64,000 nucleotides of DNA from Bacteroidota bacterium (GTDB lineage: Bacteria > Bacteroidota > Bacteroidia > Chitinophagales > Chitinophagaceae), in the NCBI GenBank assembly GCA_023387985.1, contig JAEWHC010000009.1, positions 1,116,001 through 1,180,000 on the forward strand. The letters run 5' to 3'. The first letter of the stretch is position 1. Each line of letters starts with the position of its first letter. A program made the position numbers and the translations under genes. Positions 52,845-62,242 of the stretch are shown in pieces. The notes beneath the pieces were generated by a model. The model saw only the letters and a list, made by a program, of their open reading frames with translations, made no database searches and was not told the origin of the DNA.

Positions 52845-54509
52845 TTATTTACCTTTTCCGCCACCCCAGGTATCTTTTAAAGTAACTGTTCTATTGAAAA
52901 CAGGTGCTGCGGGTTTACTTAAAACTGAATCTGCAACAAAATAACCCTTCCGTAAAAACTGGTATAGAACTCCGGGCTGTGCATTCAATAAGTCTGGTTC
53001 CACCTTGGCCTGCGGGATAATTTCCAGGCTGTGCTCATTGATGTAATCTTTAAAATCTCCTTCCTCGCTTGAAGGATCTTCCACTTTGAACAACCGGTCA
53101 TAAAGCCGGATTTCAACATCCACTGCATCTTCCTGGTTTACCCAATGAATGGTACCTTTGGCTTTCACGCCACTTGTATCATTTCCGCTCCTGCTGTTTT
53201 CAACCAGGCGGGCTTTCACTTTGATCAAATTGCCCTCAGCGTCTTTTTCAAACCCGGTACACTCAATAATGTAGGCACTCTTTAGCCGAACAATTGCACC
53301 GGGAGCCAGTCTGAACCATTTTTTAGCAGGCTCTTCCATGAAATCTTCTTTTTCAATCCAAAGGTTGCGGCTAAATGTAATTTCCCGGTTTCCGGTTTCT
53401 GGTTGTTCCGGATTGTTTTCAGTTTCCAGGGTTTCTGTTCTCCCATCGGGATAATTTTCAATCTCAAGATGTACAGGATCTAAAACTGCCATTCTCCGCA
53501 ATGCAATTTTGTTGAGGTCTTCACGAACAAAAAATTCCAGAAGTCCCAGGTCGATCATGTTTTCTCTTTTTGCCACACCAATTCTGTCGCAAAAATCTCG
53601 GATGCTTTTTGGAGTGTAACCCCGACGGCGCATGCCTGCAATGGTGGGCATGCGTGGGTCTTCCCAGCTTTCAACATGGCCTTCCTGTACCAGCTGCAAC
53701 AATTTGCGTTTGCTCATTACCGTATAGGTCATATTTAAACGGGCAAACTCATATTGATGGCTCGGGAAAATTTCCAGTTTTTCAATCAGCCAATCGTACA
53801 ATGGACGGTGCGGAACGAATTCCAGCGTACAAATGCTATGGGTTATGTTTTCAATACTGTCGCTTTGACCATGCGCGAAATCATACATGGGATAAATGCA
53901 CCACGCGTCACCGGTACGGTGGTGATGGGCATGTTTAATCCGGTAGAGAATTGGATCGCGCAACAACATGTTTGGACTTTCCATATCTATTCTTGCACGC
54001 AATACTTTGCTGCCATCGGGATATTTACCTGCACGCATGGCAGCAAACTGCTCCAGGTTTTCTTCGACACTGCGGTTGGAAAATTCATTACGACGCCCGG
54101 GAGCAGTAGGGGTACCTTTTTGTTCGGCAATTTCTTCACTGGTGCTGTCATCCACATAGGCCAGCCCTTTTTTTATCAGGTCAACGGCATAATCATAAAG
54201 TTGTCCAAAATAATCGCTTGCATAAAATTCATTGGCCCATTCGAAGCCGAGCCAGCGCACATCACCTTTAATGCTGTCCACATATTCGGTTTCTTCAGTT
54301 ACCGGGTTGGTATCGTCAAACCGCAGGTTGGTCTTGCCACCATATTTTAAACCCAAACCAAAATTCAGGCAAATGCTTTTGGCATGACCGATATGAAGAT
54401 AACCATTTGGTTCTGGTGGAAACCGGGTGAGTACGGTGGTGTGTTTTCCGCTTTTCAGGTCTGCTTCAATTATTTCTTCAATAAAATTCAAACTTTTTTC
54501 TTCTGACAT
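52845..54509 (-). CDS. glnS: Glutaminyl-tRNA synthetase
   Basis: Charges tRNA-Gln with glutamine. The class I motifs are visible: RFPPEPNGYLHIGHAKSI (HIGH) and VMSKRKL (KMSKS-like). The two C-terminal beta-barrel domains bind the anticodon. At 554 residues it matches the E. coli enzyme. A Gln-rich insert with Pro and Thr (about 370-390) is extra to E. coli. tRNA-Gly lies upstream on the same strand but looks separate. Confidence 0.96.
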   Translation of the reverse strand: MSEEKSLNFIEEIIEADLKSGKHTTVLTRFPPEPNGYLHIGHAKSICLNFGLGLKYGGKTNLRFDDTNPVTEETEYVDSIKGDVRWLGFEWANEFYASDYFGQLYDYAVDLIKKGLAYVDDSTSEEIAEQKGTPTAPGRRNEFSNRSVEENLEQFAAMRAGKYPDGSKVLRARIDMESPNMLLRDPILYRIKHAHHHRTGDAWCIYPMYDFAHGQSDSIENITHSICTLEFVPHRPLYDWLIEKLEIFPSHQYEFARLNMTYTVMSKRKLLQLVQEGHVESWEDPRMPTIAGMRRRGYTPKSIRDFCDRIGVAKRENMIDLGLLEFFVREDLNKIALRRMAVLDPVHLEIENYPDGRTETLETENNPEQPETGNREITFSRNLWIEKEDFMEEPAKKWFRLAPGAIVRLKSAYIIECTGFEKDAEGNLIKVKARLVENSRSGNDTSGVKAKGTIHWVNQEDAVDVEIRLYDRLFKVEDPSSEEGDFKDYINEHSLEIIPQAKVEPDLLNAQPGVLYQFLRKGYFVADSVLSKPAAPVFNRTVTLKDTWGGGKGK

Positions 54510-54542
54510 ATTGCTGTTCTATTCAGTTTTGTTGAAACCGCT

Positions 54543-54550
54543 CAAAGGTA
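54543..54550 (-). promoter_or_regulatory. Possible -7 element of glnS
   Basis: TACCTTTG on the minus strand, 33 bases before the ATG, matches the Bacteroidota -7 consensus exactly. A convincing TTTG -33 partner is missing. Confidence 0.4.
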
Positions 54551-54647
54551 AATGAAAGTTGCATGGGAAGCACGAAGGCGAAACGGATTAACGCTTCGGA
54601 TAGGGTGATAAGGGCCTGGCGGAATAACTCCGGTATGAAAATAAAAG

Positions 54648-54720
54648 AGCGGCAAACGGGACTCGAACCCGCCACCTCAAGTTTGGGAAACTTGTACTCT
54701 ACCGGATGAGCTATTGCCGC
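54648..54720 (-). tRNA. tRNA-Gly (anticodon CCC)
   Basis: A 73-base cloverleaf. The acceptor GCGGCAA pairs perfectly with TTGCCGC and has discriminator T. The D stem is GCTC/GAGT. The anticodon stem CAAGT/ACTTG has loop TTCCCAA, anticodon CCC. The T arm is GCGGG-TTCGAGT-CCCGT. CCA is not encoded. Confidence 0.94.
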
Positions 54721-54898
54721 CTGTGGATAATTTTATGGCACTATAAAATTAAGGATTCTGATGCATTGTAAATTATTTTTACGGCAATATGCAGGTTACA
54801 GGGGATACCATTTTTTTACCGTTTTTTCGAATTTCTCATATCCCGCAAATGCTGCGGTTAAATCAACGGTTGATGGTATGGGATCAGTGGGTATCAAA

Positions 54899-55723
54899 TC
54901 ACCCCAATGCCACATCCAATATCATCATCACCGTAAAGCCCCCCATGAATCCTAAAACGGCAAGATCTGTAAATTTATCTCGCTGGGTTTCAGGTATTAC
55001 TTCTTCCACCACCACAAAAATCATCGCACCTGCAGCAAATGCCAGCGCAAATGGAAGGATAGGCTGAAAGATAATTACAGCCGCCGCACCAAGCACGCCG
55101 GCAATTGGTTCCACAATGGCACTTAGTTGACCGTAAAAAAAACTTTTTCCGCGGGATAATCCCGTGCGTCTCAGCGGCATGGCTACGGCAAAGCCTTCAG
55201 GAAAATTTTGAATGCCAATCCCAATAGCGAGGGCGATGGCCGCAGCAACTGAAGCATCTCCAAGACCGTTGGCAGCGGCGCCAAACAATACGCCTACGGC
55301 AAGGCCTTCCGGAATATTGTGCAGCGTGATGGCCAGAATGAGCAAAGTCGTTTTTTTCCATTCCTTTTTCACACCTTCACTTTCAGCCACGCCAAAATTG
55401 AGGTGAAGGTGGGGCAGGTATTTGTCTAAAACAAAAATGAACAATCCTCCACCTAAAAAGCCTACCGCGGCCGGCATCCATTTCATTGATGGAAACATGG
55501 TTTCACTCAACGAGATGCTTGGACTCAACAAGCTCCAGAAACTTGCGGCAACCATTACGCCACCGGTAAAGCCCAACATGGTATCGAGCAGTGCGCGGTT
55601 CATTTTACGAAAAAAGAATACCAGGGCGGCCCCTGCAGCCGTAACCAGCCAGGTAAATGTGGTTGCAAATAAAGCCGCCCAAACAGGGCCGATGCGGTTG
55701 ACGTATGCTATTATCTCTTCCAT
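54899..55723 (-). CDS. ZIP-family metal transporter
   Basis: An integral membrane importer of a divalent metal (Zn, Mn or Fe). The 274 residues form eight hydrophobic segments. The metal-site helices carry HNIPEGLAVGV (helix 4) and QNFPEGFAVAMPLR (helix 5), as in bacterial ZIP/GufA proteins. It begins seven bases after the DtxR-family regulator gene, in one operon under a DtxR-type palindrome, so metal-dependent repression is inferred. Confidence 0.93.
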   Translation of the reverse strand: MEEIIAYVNRIGPVWAALFATTFTWLVTAAGAALVFFFRKMNRALLDTMLGFTGGVMVAASFWSLLSPSISLSETMFPSMKWMPAAVGFLGGGLFIFVLDKYLPHLHLNFGVAESEGVKKEWKKTTLLILAITLHNIPEGLAVGVLFGAAANGLGDASVAAAIALAIGIGIQNFPEGFAVAMPLRRTGLSRGKSFFYGQLSAIVEPIAGVLGAAAVIIFQPILPFALAFAAGAMIFVVVEEVIPETQRDKFTDLAVLGFMGGFTVMMILDVALG

Positions 55724-55730
55724 AATTCCA

Positions 55731-56387
55731 TTATGCTTCCTTTACATAAATATTTGTGGCCATGTTGTGTCCGATTGTTGTGGTGATTTGGCCCTCCACC
55801 AACAGATCGATTGATCCGTCAAACGCATTTCGGAAATCCACCTTAACGTTTGTGCCGATCTTCAGGTGCTTACGCGTCATGGCTTGATGCAGGCCATGCG
55901 ACTGTTCGCCAACTGCTTCAATAACAGCGGGCTTTTGGAGTGGCCAGTCAGACAGGGGGGCGTTGCTCATCCTCTCAAAATTCCCTTCTTGATCCGGAAT
56001 CGGATCGCCGTGGGGATCCGTTTTGGGATGGCCCAGGTAGGCTTCAAGTTTTTCCGTCAATCCGCTTGCCTGAACATGTTCCAGTTGTTCGGCTATTTCA
56101 TGAACCTCGTGCCAGTCGAAGCCAAGTTTTTCAACCAAAAAATATTCCCACAACCGGTGGCGGCGGATAACCGAAACCGCAAATTTTCTGCCTTTTGGCG
56201 TAAGTTTACAACCATAATATTTTTCATATGTCAGGAACTTTTTATTCTTCAGTTTCTTCAGCATATCGGTTACACTTGCTGCACGGGTATTCATCTTTTC
56301 CGCAAGGCGGTTTGTTGAAACCGGTGATCCCGTTTCCTGTAAATGAAAAATAGATTTCAGGTAATTTTCTTCAGTTAAGCTGATCAA
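55731..56387 (-). CDS. DtxR/MntR-family metal-dependent repressor
   Basis: An N-terminal winged helix (about 5-65, 'NRLAEKMNTRAASVTDMLKKL'), a metal-binding and dimerisation domain (about 70-140, 'FDWHEVHEIAEQLEHVQASG' with His and Glu ligands) and a C-terminal FeoA/SH3-like domain (about 150-215). The start is TTG at 56387; I see no better start. It is first in an operon with the ZIP gene. A TTTAGG-CAAA-CCTAAA palindrome lies nine bases before the start, so it probably represses itself. Mn2+ or Fe2+ is the likely corepressor. Confidence 0.92.
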   Translation of the reverse strand: MISLTEENYLKSIFHLQETGSPVSTNRLAEKMNTRAASVTDMLKKLKNKKFLTYEKYYGCKLTPKGRKFAVSVIRRHRLWEYFLVEKLGFDWHEVHEIAEQLEHVQASGLTEKLEAYLGHPKTDPHGDPIPDQEGNFERMSNAPLSDWPLQKPAVIEAVGEQSHGLHQAMTRKHLKIGTNVKVDFRNAFDGSIDLLVEGQITTTIGHNMATNIYVKEA

Positions 56388-56395
56388 AACAATTA

Positions 56396-56411
56396 TTTAG
56401 GCAAACCTAAA
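56396..56411. promoter_or_regulatory. DtxR/MntR operator palindrome
   Basis: TTTAGG (56396-56401) and CCTAAA (56406-56411) form a perfect inverted repeat around CAAA. It matches the half-sites of DtxR/IdeR/MntR boxes (TTAGG...CCTAA). It lies between the divergent repressor-ZIP operon and a lipoprotein gene, so it could control both. Confidence 0.75.
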
Positions 56412-56441
56412 AAAATATTTCGGATGTGTAAAATAAATAAT

Positions 56442-57374
56442 ATGCAAAAACTGCTTTTTCCTTTATGCGCTTTATTTTTATTGCTGGCCTGCAAATCCGG
56501 AGATGACAGTGGTGCAAATGATACCGAGACCGAAAGTATGGAAGAACTGATGGCGGGTTTTACGGAGATCAAATTACCCTTTAGCTTATCCGACAGTATT
56601 TTTCAGGTTAAAACCAATGATTCCCTTGCTCTTGAATATGCAAGGTTCGAAAACCTGGTTAAAGACAGTACGATATTACAGGTTTACCAGGACCGGAAAC
56701 CAAAAGTATTTCCGTTGGGAAAGTTCAGCAACGGTGAAGCGGAATCCTACCTGGTTTACCAGATAAAAGGAAAACCAAATACCATTATGGTTAGTGCGGT
56801 AGATGAAAATCTCGAGCCAAAGGCCGGTATGGTATTGTTGAGTGATGATGAGAAAGTTTCCGCTACCAACCAGGTGAATATCGACCGCAACTTTCTTTTT
56901 TACCTGATCGATCATTACAAGCAAAAAGATGGGTCAACTTCTTCATATTCTGCCGTGCATGCCTACAATACCGCCGGCTTGTTTATGGAGATTATGAATG
57001 ATGGGCTGAAGCGTGGCGAAAAAAGGGAAATTGTAAATCCAATCGACAGCTTTCCGCGAACGCATAAATATGCCGGGGATTTCGGCACAAACGAACGGAA
57101 TTTCATCAGCATCCGGGATGGTGAAAATGAAAAATCTTTCAGGTTTTTCATCAATATGGAGAAATCTGCAGAGTGCGTTGGCGAGGTAAAAGGAGAAGCA
57201 GTCTGGATCACGGCAGACAGCGCCTTTTTCAATTCCACCACCGACGCCTGCGCCATCGCCTTCAAATTCGTGGGAAATACGGTGCTAATTAACGAGGTAG
57301 AAGGCTGTGGAAATCGCCGGCCTTTTGAGTGCCGGTTTGATGCTTCTTTGCCCCGGATGAAAAAGAAAAAATGA
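56442..57374 (+). CDS. Lipoprotein of unknown function
   Basis: From the ATG at 56442 the signal peptide ends in the lipobox LLLAC (Cys about residue 17). An upstream ATG at 56424 would add six residues. The mature protein (about 290 residues) starts with a Ser/Glu/Asp-rich linker, then a mixed alpha/beta region with no family I recognise. Three Cys lie in the last 55 residues (DACA, EGCG, FECR). It sits behind a DtxR-type operator shared with a metal-uptake operon, so a link to metal starvation is inferred. Confidence 0.7.
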   Translation: MQKLLFPLCALFLLLACKSGDDSGANDTETESMEELMAGFTEIKLPFSLSDSIFQVKTNDSLALEYARFENLVKDSTILQVYQDRKPKVFPLGKFSNGEAESYLVYQIKGKPNTIMVSAVDENLEPKAGMVLLSDDEKVSATNQVNIDRNFLFYLIDHYKQKDGSTSSYSAVHAYNTAGLFMEIMNDGLKRGEKREIVNPIDSFPRTHKYAGDFGTNERNFISIRDGENEKSFRFFINMEKSAECVGEVKGEAVWITADSAFFNSTTDACAIAFKFVGNTVLINEVEGCGNRRPFECRFDASLPRMKKKK

Positions 57375-57395
57375 CCTACACCTCATAAATAAAAT

Positions 57396-57426
57396 AAATT
57401 ACTTAAATCCCTGGTATAAGTAATTT
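57396..57426 (+). terminator. AT-rich hairpin after the lipoprotein gene
   Basis: AAATTACTTA (57396-57405) is a perfect 10-base complement to TAAGTAATTT (57417-57426), with an 11-base loop. The stem has little GC and only a short T tract, so it is a weak terminator candidate. The other 250 bases before 57673 show nothing clear. Confidence 0.45.
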
Positions 57427-57672
57427 GTTTATATGATTTAATTTCTTTTTTCCAACAGTGATTCTAAGTGGGCTGTGTATAACTCGTTATTTTTATTCAA
57501 TTCCTGTATTTCCGCCGGATTGTTAACCACACTTGATTTAACTTGCGCCACTTAAACAATTCCTGAATGCTTATGAGTGACGAGCTTTCATGAGACTGTT
57601 TATACCCCGTTTCTCATCATAAGACCAAAACAAATGACTAAAGCGATGCAGAAACCCAACAAATAGAAAATT

Positions 57673-59337
57673 ATGGACGAAATCGATTTTAAGAATTTTA
57701 CAGTCCCTTACGAAGTAAATTCTCAGTACGCAACTAAGGCCGTTTATTTCAGCATGGAATTCGCCGTGCATCAACCATTAAAAATTTACAGTGGCGGTCT
57801 TGGATTTCTTGCCGGATCACATATGCGCAGCGCTTTTGAGCTCAAGCAAAATTTAATTGGTATTGGTATTTTGTGGAAATACGGTTATTACGACCAGGCC
57901 CGTAACCAGGATCAGACGCTTCAGGTTCAATGGAATGAAAAGATTTATAATTTCCTGGTGGATACCGGTATAAAATTTCAGATTCCTATACATGAACATC
58001 CCGTGTGGGTGAAAGCCTGGTATCTGCCACCGACCACTTTCAATAGTGCCCCGTTGTTTCTGCTAAGTACCGACATTGCCGAAAATGATTATGTAAGCCA
58101 GACCATCACGCATAGGTTGTACGATGGAAATGTGGCAACAAAAGTGGCGCAATATATTTTATTGGGAATAGGTGGTGCAAGGCTGGTTGATGAACTGAAT
58201 TTCAACCCGGATGTGTATCATATGAATGAAGCCCATGCCCTGAGCAGTGTCTTTTACCTGTACAAAAAATGGGGAAGTGTAGAAAAGATCCGCGAACATC
58301 TTGTATTTACTACCCACACCCCGGAAGAAGCCGGTAACGAAAAACATGAGATTCATCTTTGCGAAAAAATGGGATATTTCTATGGTTTGCCGCTGGATAA
58401 AGTGCGCGCCATGACCGGCATTGAGGATGATCAGTTCAACCATTCTCTGGTCGCATTGCGGTTTGCCCGTATGGCCAATGGGGTAAGCCAGTTGCATGGA
58501 AAAGTTTCAAACGAAATGTGGGGCAAATATTCCGGGATCAGTGAAATTAAATCAATCACCAATGCGCAAAACTGGCAATATTGGGCCGACAAGCAATTGT
58601 ACCAGCATATGGAAACTGCCGATAATAAAGCCTTCGATGACCGCAAGCGGTATTTGAAAAAACGCTGCTTTGAAATCGTGGCTGACCAGGCAGGAAAACT
58701 ATTCGATCCTGAAATTTTTACCATCGTGTGGGCACGCCGCTTTGCCGGTTATAAACGAGCCGACCTCATTACCCGCGATATTGAGCGTTTCAGTCAACTC
58801 CTCAATTCAACAAAATATCCTGTTCAAATCATCTGGGCGGGCAAACCGTATCCCCTCGATTATCCCGCGATCAGCGATTTCAATCAATTGGTGCACTTAT
58901 CCAAAACACATGACCGTGTAGCGGTTTGTATTGGCTATGAACTCACACTGAGCAAAAGATTGAAGCAAGGTTCGGACCTTTGGTTAAATACGCCCAGGGT
59001 TCCAAGGGAGGCAAGTGGAACAAGTGGTATGTCTGCCGCTATGAATGGCAGTGTGAATTTCAGCACATTTGATGGTTGGATCTGCGAATTTATCAACGAT
59101 GGCAACAACGGGTTCCTGATTCCACCAACAGATTACAGCAAAATGTCCGTGTTTGAACAAGATGCGTACGATCTGGAACAATTATATGAAGTGCTGGAAA
59201 AAACCATCCTGCCTTTGTATTATGAAGATCCGGAGACATGGCGGCAGGTAACCAAGAATGGCATGCGTGATGTACGCTATCAATTCGACAGCAACCGCAT
59301 GGCGCATGAATATTATGAATTGCTATATAAACAGTAA
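57673..59337 (+). CDS. Short GT35 alpha-glucan phosphorylase homologue lacking the PLP lysine
   Basis: Belongs to the short phosphorylase group (554 residues, MalP/AgpA type) that splits alpha-1,4-glucans with phosphate. The GT-B fold is complete: AVYFSMEFAVHQPLKIYSGGLGFLAG near the start (broken here after SMEFAVHQ in the usual alignment), EHPVWVKAW, VYHMNEAHA, 'VFTTHTPEEAGNEKH', and the phosphate-binding WARRFAGYKR. The cofactor motif reads EASGTSGMSAAMNG, with Ser454 where related enzymes have the Schiff-base Lys (GTSGMK). Without it PLP could bind only non-covalently. No other glycogen gene is adjacent. The family is sure; phosphorylase activity is not. Confidence 0.82.
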   Translation: MDEIDFKNFTVPYEVNSQYATKAVYFSMEFAVHQPLKIYSGGLGFLAGSHMRSAFELKQNLIGIGILWKYGYYDQARNQDQTLQVQWNEKIYNFLVDTGIKFQIPIHEHPVWVKAWYLPPTTFNSAPLFLLSTDIAENDYVSQTITHRLYDGNVATKVAQYILLGIGGARLVDELNFNPDVYHMNEAHALSSVFYLYKKWGSVEKIREHLVFTTHTPEEAGNEKHEIHLCEKMGYFYGLPLDKVRAMTGIEDDQFNHSLVALRFARMANGVSQLHGKVSNEMWGKYSGISEIKSITNAQNWQYWADKQLYQHMETADNKAFDDRKRYLKKRCFEIVADQAGKLFDPEIFTIVWARRFAGYKRADLITRDIERFSQLLNSTKYPVQIIWAGKPYPLDYPAISDFNQLVHLSKTHDRVAVCIGYELTLSKRLKQGSDLWLNTPRVPREASGTSGMSAAMNGSVNFSTFDGWICEFINDGNNGFLIPPTDYSKMSVFEQDAYDLEQLYEVLEKTILPLYYEDPETWRQVTKNGMRDVRYQFDSNRMAHEYYELLYKQ

Positions 59338-59358
59338 TCCAATCAGCGCAAAAAAGTT

Positions 59359-59386
59359 CATCGCCTTTTCGGAGGCGATTTTTTTT
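59359..59386 (+). terminator. Terminator after the phosphorylase homologue
   Basis: ATCGCC and GGCGAT form a 6-bp stem, extendable by one or two pairs, around TTTTCGGA, followed directly by eight T. Confidence 0.85.
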
Positions 59387-59454
59387 GGGTTTAACCTTCC
59401 TTTTTCATGAAGGAGTGGTTTTTTGCAGTTTGAATTTTACTTTTGACTTTTCCC

Positions 59455-61338
59455 ATGCATTATTGTAGCGCAGAAAATATCTCCAAAACCTATGGCGTTC
59501 AAACGCTGTTCAGCAACCTGAGTTTTCACATCCATGAAAAGCAGAAGATTGCGCTGATTGCAAGGAACGGCACAGGAAAATCATCTTTGCTAAAAATTCT
59601 TGCCGGGCTTGAAACGCCTGATGAAGGCAGAGTCTGGGTCCACAAAGATGTGCGTGTGGCGCTGTTTGACCAGGAGCCGGTTTTTCAGGAACACCTCAGC
59701 ATCGCTGAAAATATTTTCAAGCTCGATCATCCGGTCATGAACGCAATCCGCAATTATGAGGAGGTCGCGGAACTGGAGGACGCCGAAAAATTGATGGAAG
59801 CCATTGCGGAAATGGACCGCCTTGGTGCCTGGGACTTTGATGCTCAGGTAAAGACCATTTTGGGCAAACTGAATATTCATCATTTACATCAGCGAATGGC
59901 CACTTTGAGTGGGGGTCAGCGCAAAAGGGTAGCCCTTGCCCGTACACTGATCGATGCCGGATTTGAAAGCAATCACGTACTAATGCTCATGGATGAGCCC
60001 ACCAACCATCTTGACCTGGAAATGGTGGAATGGCTTGAGGGATACCTCACCCAAAGCCGCATGACCTTGCTGATGGTAACACATGACCGTTATTTTCTGG
60101 ACGCGGTTTGCGAGGAGATATGGGAGCTGGAAAACAATCAGCTTTATACCTATACCGGTAGTTATGAAAACTATTTGGAAAAACGGGCAATGCGAATTGA
60201 AAACCAGGCAAGCAGCATAGAAAAAGCAAAAAATGAATACCGCAAGGAACTAGAATGGATGCGCAGGCAACCCCAGGCCAGGACCACGAAATCCCGCAGC
60301 CGCATCAATGCCTTTACGGATGTGGAGGCAAGGGCAAAACAACGGATCAATGACAGCAATCTGCAACTCAACCTGAAAATGAACCGGCTGGGCGGTAAGG
60401 TTGTATTGATGAAAAAAATTTATAAGGCTTACGGAAATAATGTGATCCTGAAGGGGTTTGATTATACTTTCAATAAAGGGGAACGCGTAGGTATTGTTGG
60501 TAAAAATGGTGTAGGCAAATCAACGTTTCTTAATATCGTTCAGGGCATTCAGGAGCCAGACAGTGGAAAAGCTCAAGCCGGAGATACAGTGATCTTCGGC
60601 CACTACAGCCAGGATGGCCTTACGTGGAAAGAGGATATGCGGGTAATTGAATATGTGAAGCAGTTTGCTGAAACCTTTCCTTTGGCCGGCGGAGGTGCGT
60701 TGACACCGGCAAAGTTTCTGGAGTTGTTTCTGTTTCCGCCTGAAAAACAATATACCTATTTAAGCAATCTGAGTGGAGGAGAAAAGCGGCGGCTGCAATT
60801 GCTCACCATTCTTTTTAGTAACCCCAATTTTCTCATACTGGACGAACCTACAAACGACCTCGATCTGCCAACTTTACAGGTCCTGGAAAAATTCCTGGAA
60901 GACTTCCAGGGTTGCCTGGTAATCGTAAGTCACGACAGGTATTTCATGGACAAACTTGTTGACCATTTGCTGGTGTTTGAAGGTGATGGGTTGGTGCGTG
61001 ATTTTCCTGGAAATTATACGCAGTATCGCATTGATCTTTGGCAGCAAGAAGAAGCCGGAAAACAGCAACGGGACGCTCAGCAAAAAACCGATTTGCCAAA
61101 ACCTGTGCAGGAAAAAATAAAAACCCGGCTCAGTTTTAATGAACAGCGCGAATTTAACCAGCTTGAAAAAGACATACCCGCCTTGGAAGGCCGAAAAAAA
61201 GCCATTGGAGATGAAATGTCTGCAACCACAGATTTTGAAACCCTGCAAAATCTGGCCAACGAAATGGCCGCATTGAATGAGCAGCTGGAAGCAAAGGAAA
61301 TGCGCTGGCTCCAATTGTCGATGGTAGGTGAAACATAA
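59455..61338 (+). CDS. ABC-F family ATPase (Uup-like)
   Basis: A soluble protein with two ABC domains and no membrane part, expected to act on ribosomes or, for Uup, also in DNA and ribosome quality control. Walker A motifs ARNGTGKSS and GKNGVGKST, signatures LSGGQRKRVALAR and LSGGEKRRLQLL, and both DEPTN Walker B ends are intact. The inter-domain linker (about 235-320) is charged and helical. The C-terminal 100 residues form a likely coiled coil, typical of Uup. I use the ATG at 59455; a TTG lies four codons upstream. Confidence 0.92.
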   Translation: MHYCSAENISKTYGVQTLFSNLSFHIHEKQKIALIARNGTGKSSLLKILAGLETPDEGRVWVHKDVRVALFDQEPVFQEHLSIAENIFKLDHPVMNAIRNYEEVAELEDAEKLMEAIAEMDRLGAWDFDAQVKTILGKLNIHHLHQRMATLSGGQRKRVALARTLIDAGFESNHVLMLMDEPTNHLDLEMVEWLEGYLTQSRMTLLMVTHDRYFLDAVCEEIWELENNQLYTYTGSYENYLEKRAMRIENQASSIEKAKNEYRKELEWMRRQPQARTTKSRSRINAFTDVEARAKQRINDSNLQLNLKMNRLGGKVVLMKKIYKAYGNNVILKGFDYTFNKGERVGIVGKNGVGKSTFLNIVQGIQEPDSGKAQAGDTVIFGHYSQDGLTWKEDMRVIEYVKQFAETFPLAGGGALTPAKFLELFLFPPEKQYTYLSNLSGGEKRRLQLLTILFSNPNFLILDEPTNDLDLPTLQVLEKFLEDFQGCLVIVSHDRYFMDKLVDHLLVFEGDGLVRDFPGNYTQYRIDLWQQEEAGKQQRDAQQKTDLPKPVQEKIKTRLSFNEQREFNQLEKDIPALEGRKKAIGDEMSATTDFETLQNLANEMAALNEQLEAKEMRWLQLSMVGET

Positions 61339-61403
61339 TTGTTCGATTCCGCCACACGGAAAGCCGCATGGCCCTGAAGTCAATTATTGAGTAATTTTAT
61401 GCC

Positions 61404-62129
61404 ATGACCAAACTTTCCGTAAATATCAACAAGATCGCCACTTTAAGAAATAGCCGTGGCGGCGACAATCCAAATGTGTTGAAAGCTGCCATAAAATGCC
61501 AGGTATTTGGCGCCGAAGGCATTACCGTACATCCGCGCCCCGATGAACGGCACATTACCTATAAAGATGTAAGGGAAATAAAGAAGGTTATCGCTGTCGA
61601 GTTCAATATTGAAGGCAATTGCAGGGAACAAAAATTCATAGACCTTGTAATTGAAACCATGCCGCATCAGGTTACGCTTGTGCCCGATGAACTGGGCCAG
61701 CTGACTAGTGACCATGGCTGGGATACCATCAGGCACCTGGATTACCTGAAAGAGATCATTCCGGTCTTTCAGCGGAAAGGGATACGGGTGTCCATATTTG
61801 TAGATCCTGTTCTGGAAATGATCGAAGGCGCGGCAAAAACCGGCACAAACCGGGTTGAACTCTATACTGAAGGCTACGCCCGGAAATTTGCCGAAGGCAA
61901 AAAAGAAGAAGCTGTTGGCAATTATGTGCAGGCTGCAGAAAGGGCAAAGGAACTGGGATTAGGCATTAATGCAGGCCATGATCTCGATTCCCATAACCTG
62001 GGATTTTTGGTCCGAAATATTCCTTATATTGATGAAGTTTCTATCGGCCATGCCCTTATAAGCGATGCACTGTATTTAGGGCTGGAGAATACTATACAAT
62101 TGTATAAAAGGGCAATTGCCTTTCCATAA
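61404..62129 (+). CDS. pdxJ: Pyridoxine 5'-phosphate synthase
   Basis: Makes pyridoxine 5'-phosphate from 1-deoxyxylulose 5-phosphate and amino-acetone phosphate in DXP-dependent vitamin B6 synthesis. Family blocks are 'LSVNINKIATLRNSRGGDNP', TVHPRPDERHI, 'EFNIEGNCREQKFIDLV' and LGINAGHDLDSHNL, with a closing SIGHALISDALYLGL. At 241 residues it is normal length. It follows the ABC-F gene by 65 bases. Confidence 0.97.
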   Translation: MTKLSVNINKIATLRNSRGGDNPNVLKAAIKCQVFGAEGITVHPRPDERHITYKDVREIKKVIAVEFNIEGNCREQKFIDLVIETMPHQVTLVPDELGQLTSDHGWDTIRHLDYLKEIIPVFQRKGIRVSIFVDPVLEMIEGAAKTGTNRVELYTEGYARKFAEGKKEEAVGNYVQAAERAKELGLGINAGHDLDSHNLGFLVRNIPYIDEVSIGHALISDALYLGLENTIQLYKRAIAFP

Positions 62130-62191
62130 CTTTTTTGTATTAGAGCCGGTCATTTCTTGCCTGTTTGGCATAACGCAAAATGCCTGGAAAT

Positions 62192-62224
62192 AAAAATGGC
62201 TACCCGGAACAGGTAGCCATTTTT
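62192..62224. terminator. Bidirectional terminator
   Basis: A perfect 13-bp inverted repeat (62192-62204 with 62212-62224) with A-run and T-run ends lies between convergent pdxJ and the TonB-dependent receptor gene, and can serve both strands. Confidence 0.88.
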
Positions 62225-62242
62225 TAATAAAGATCTAAACCA

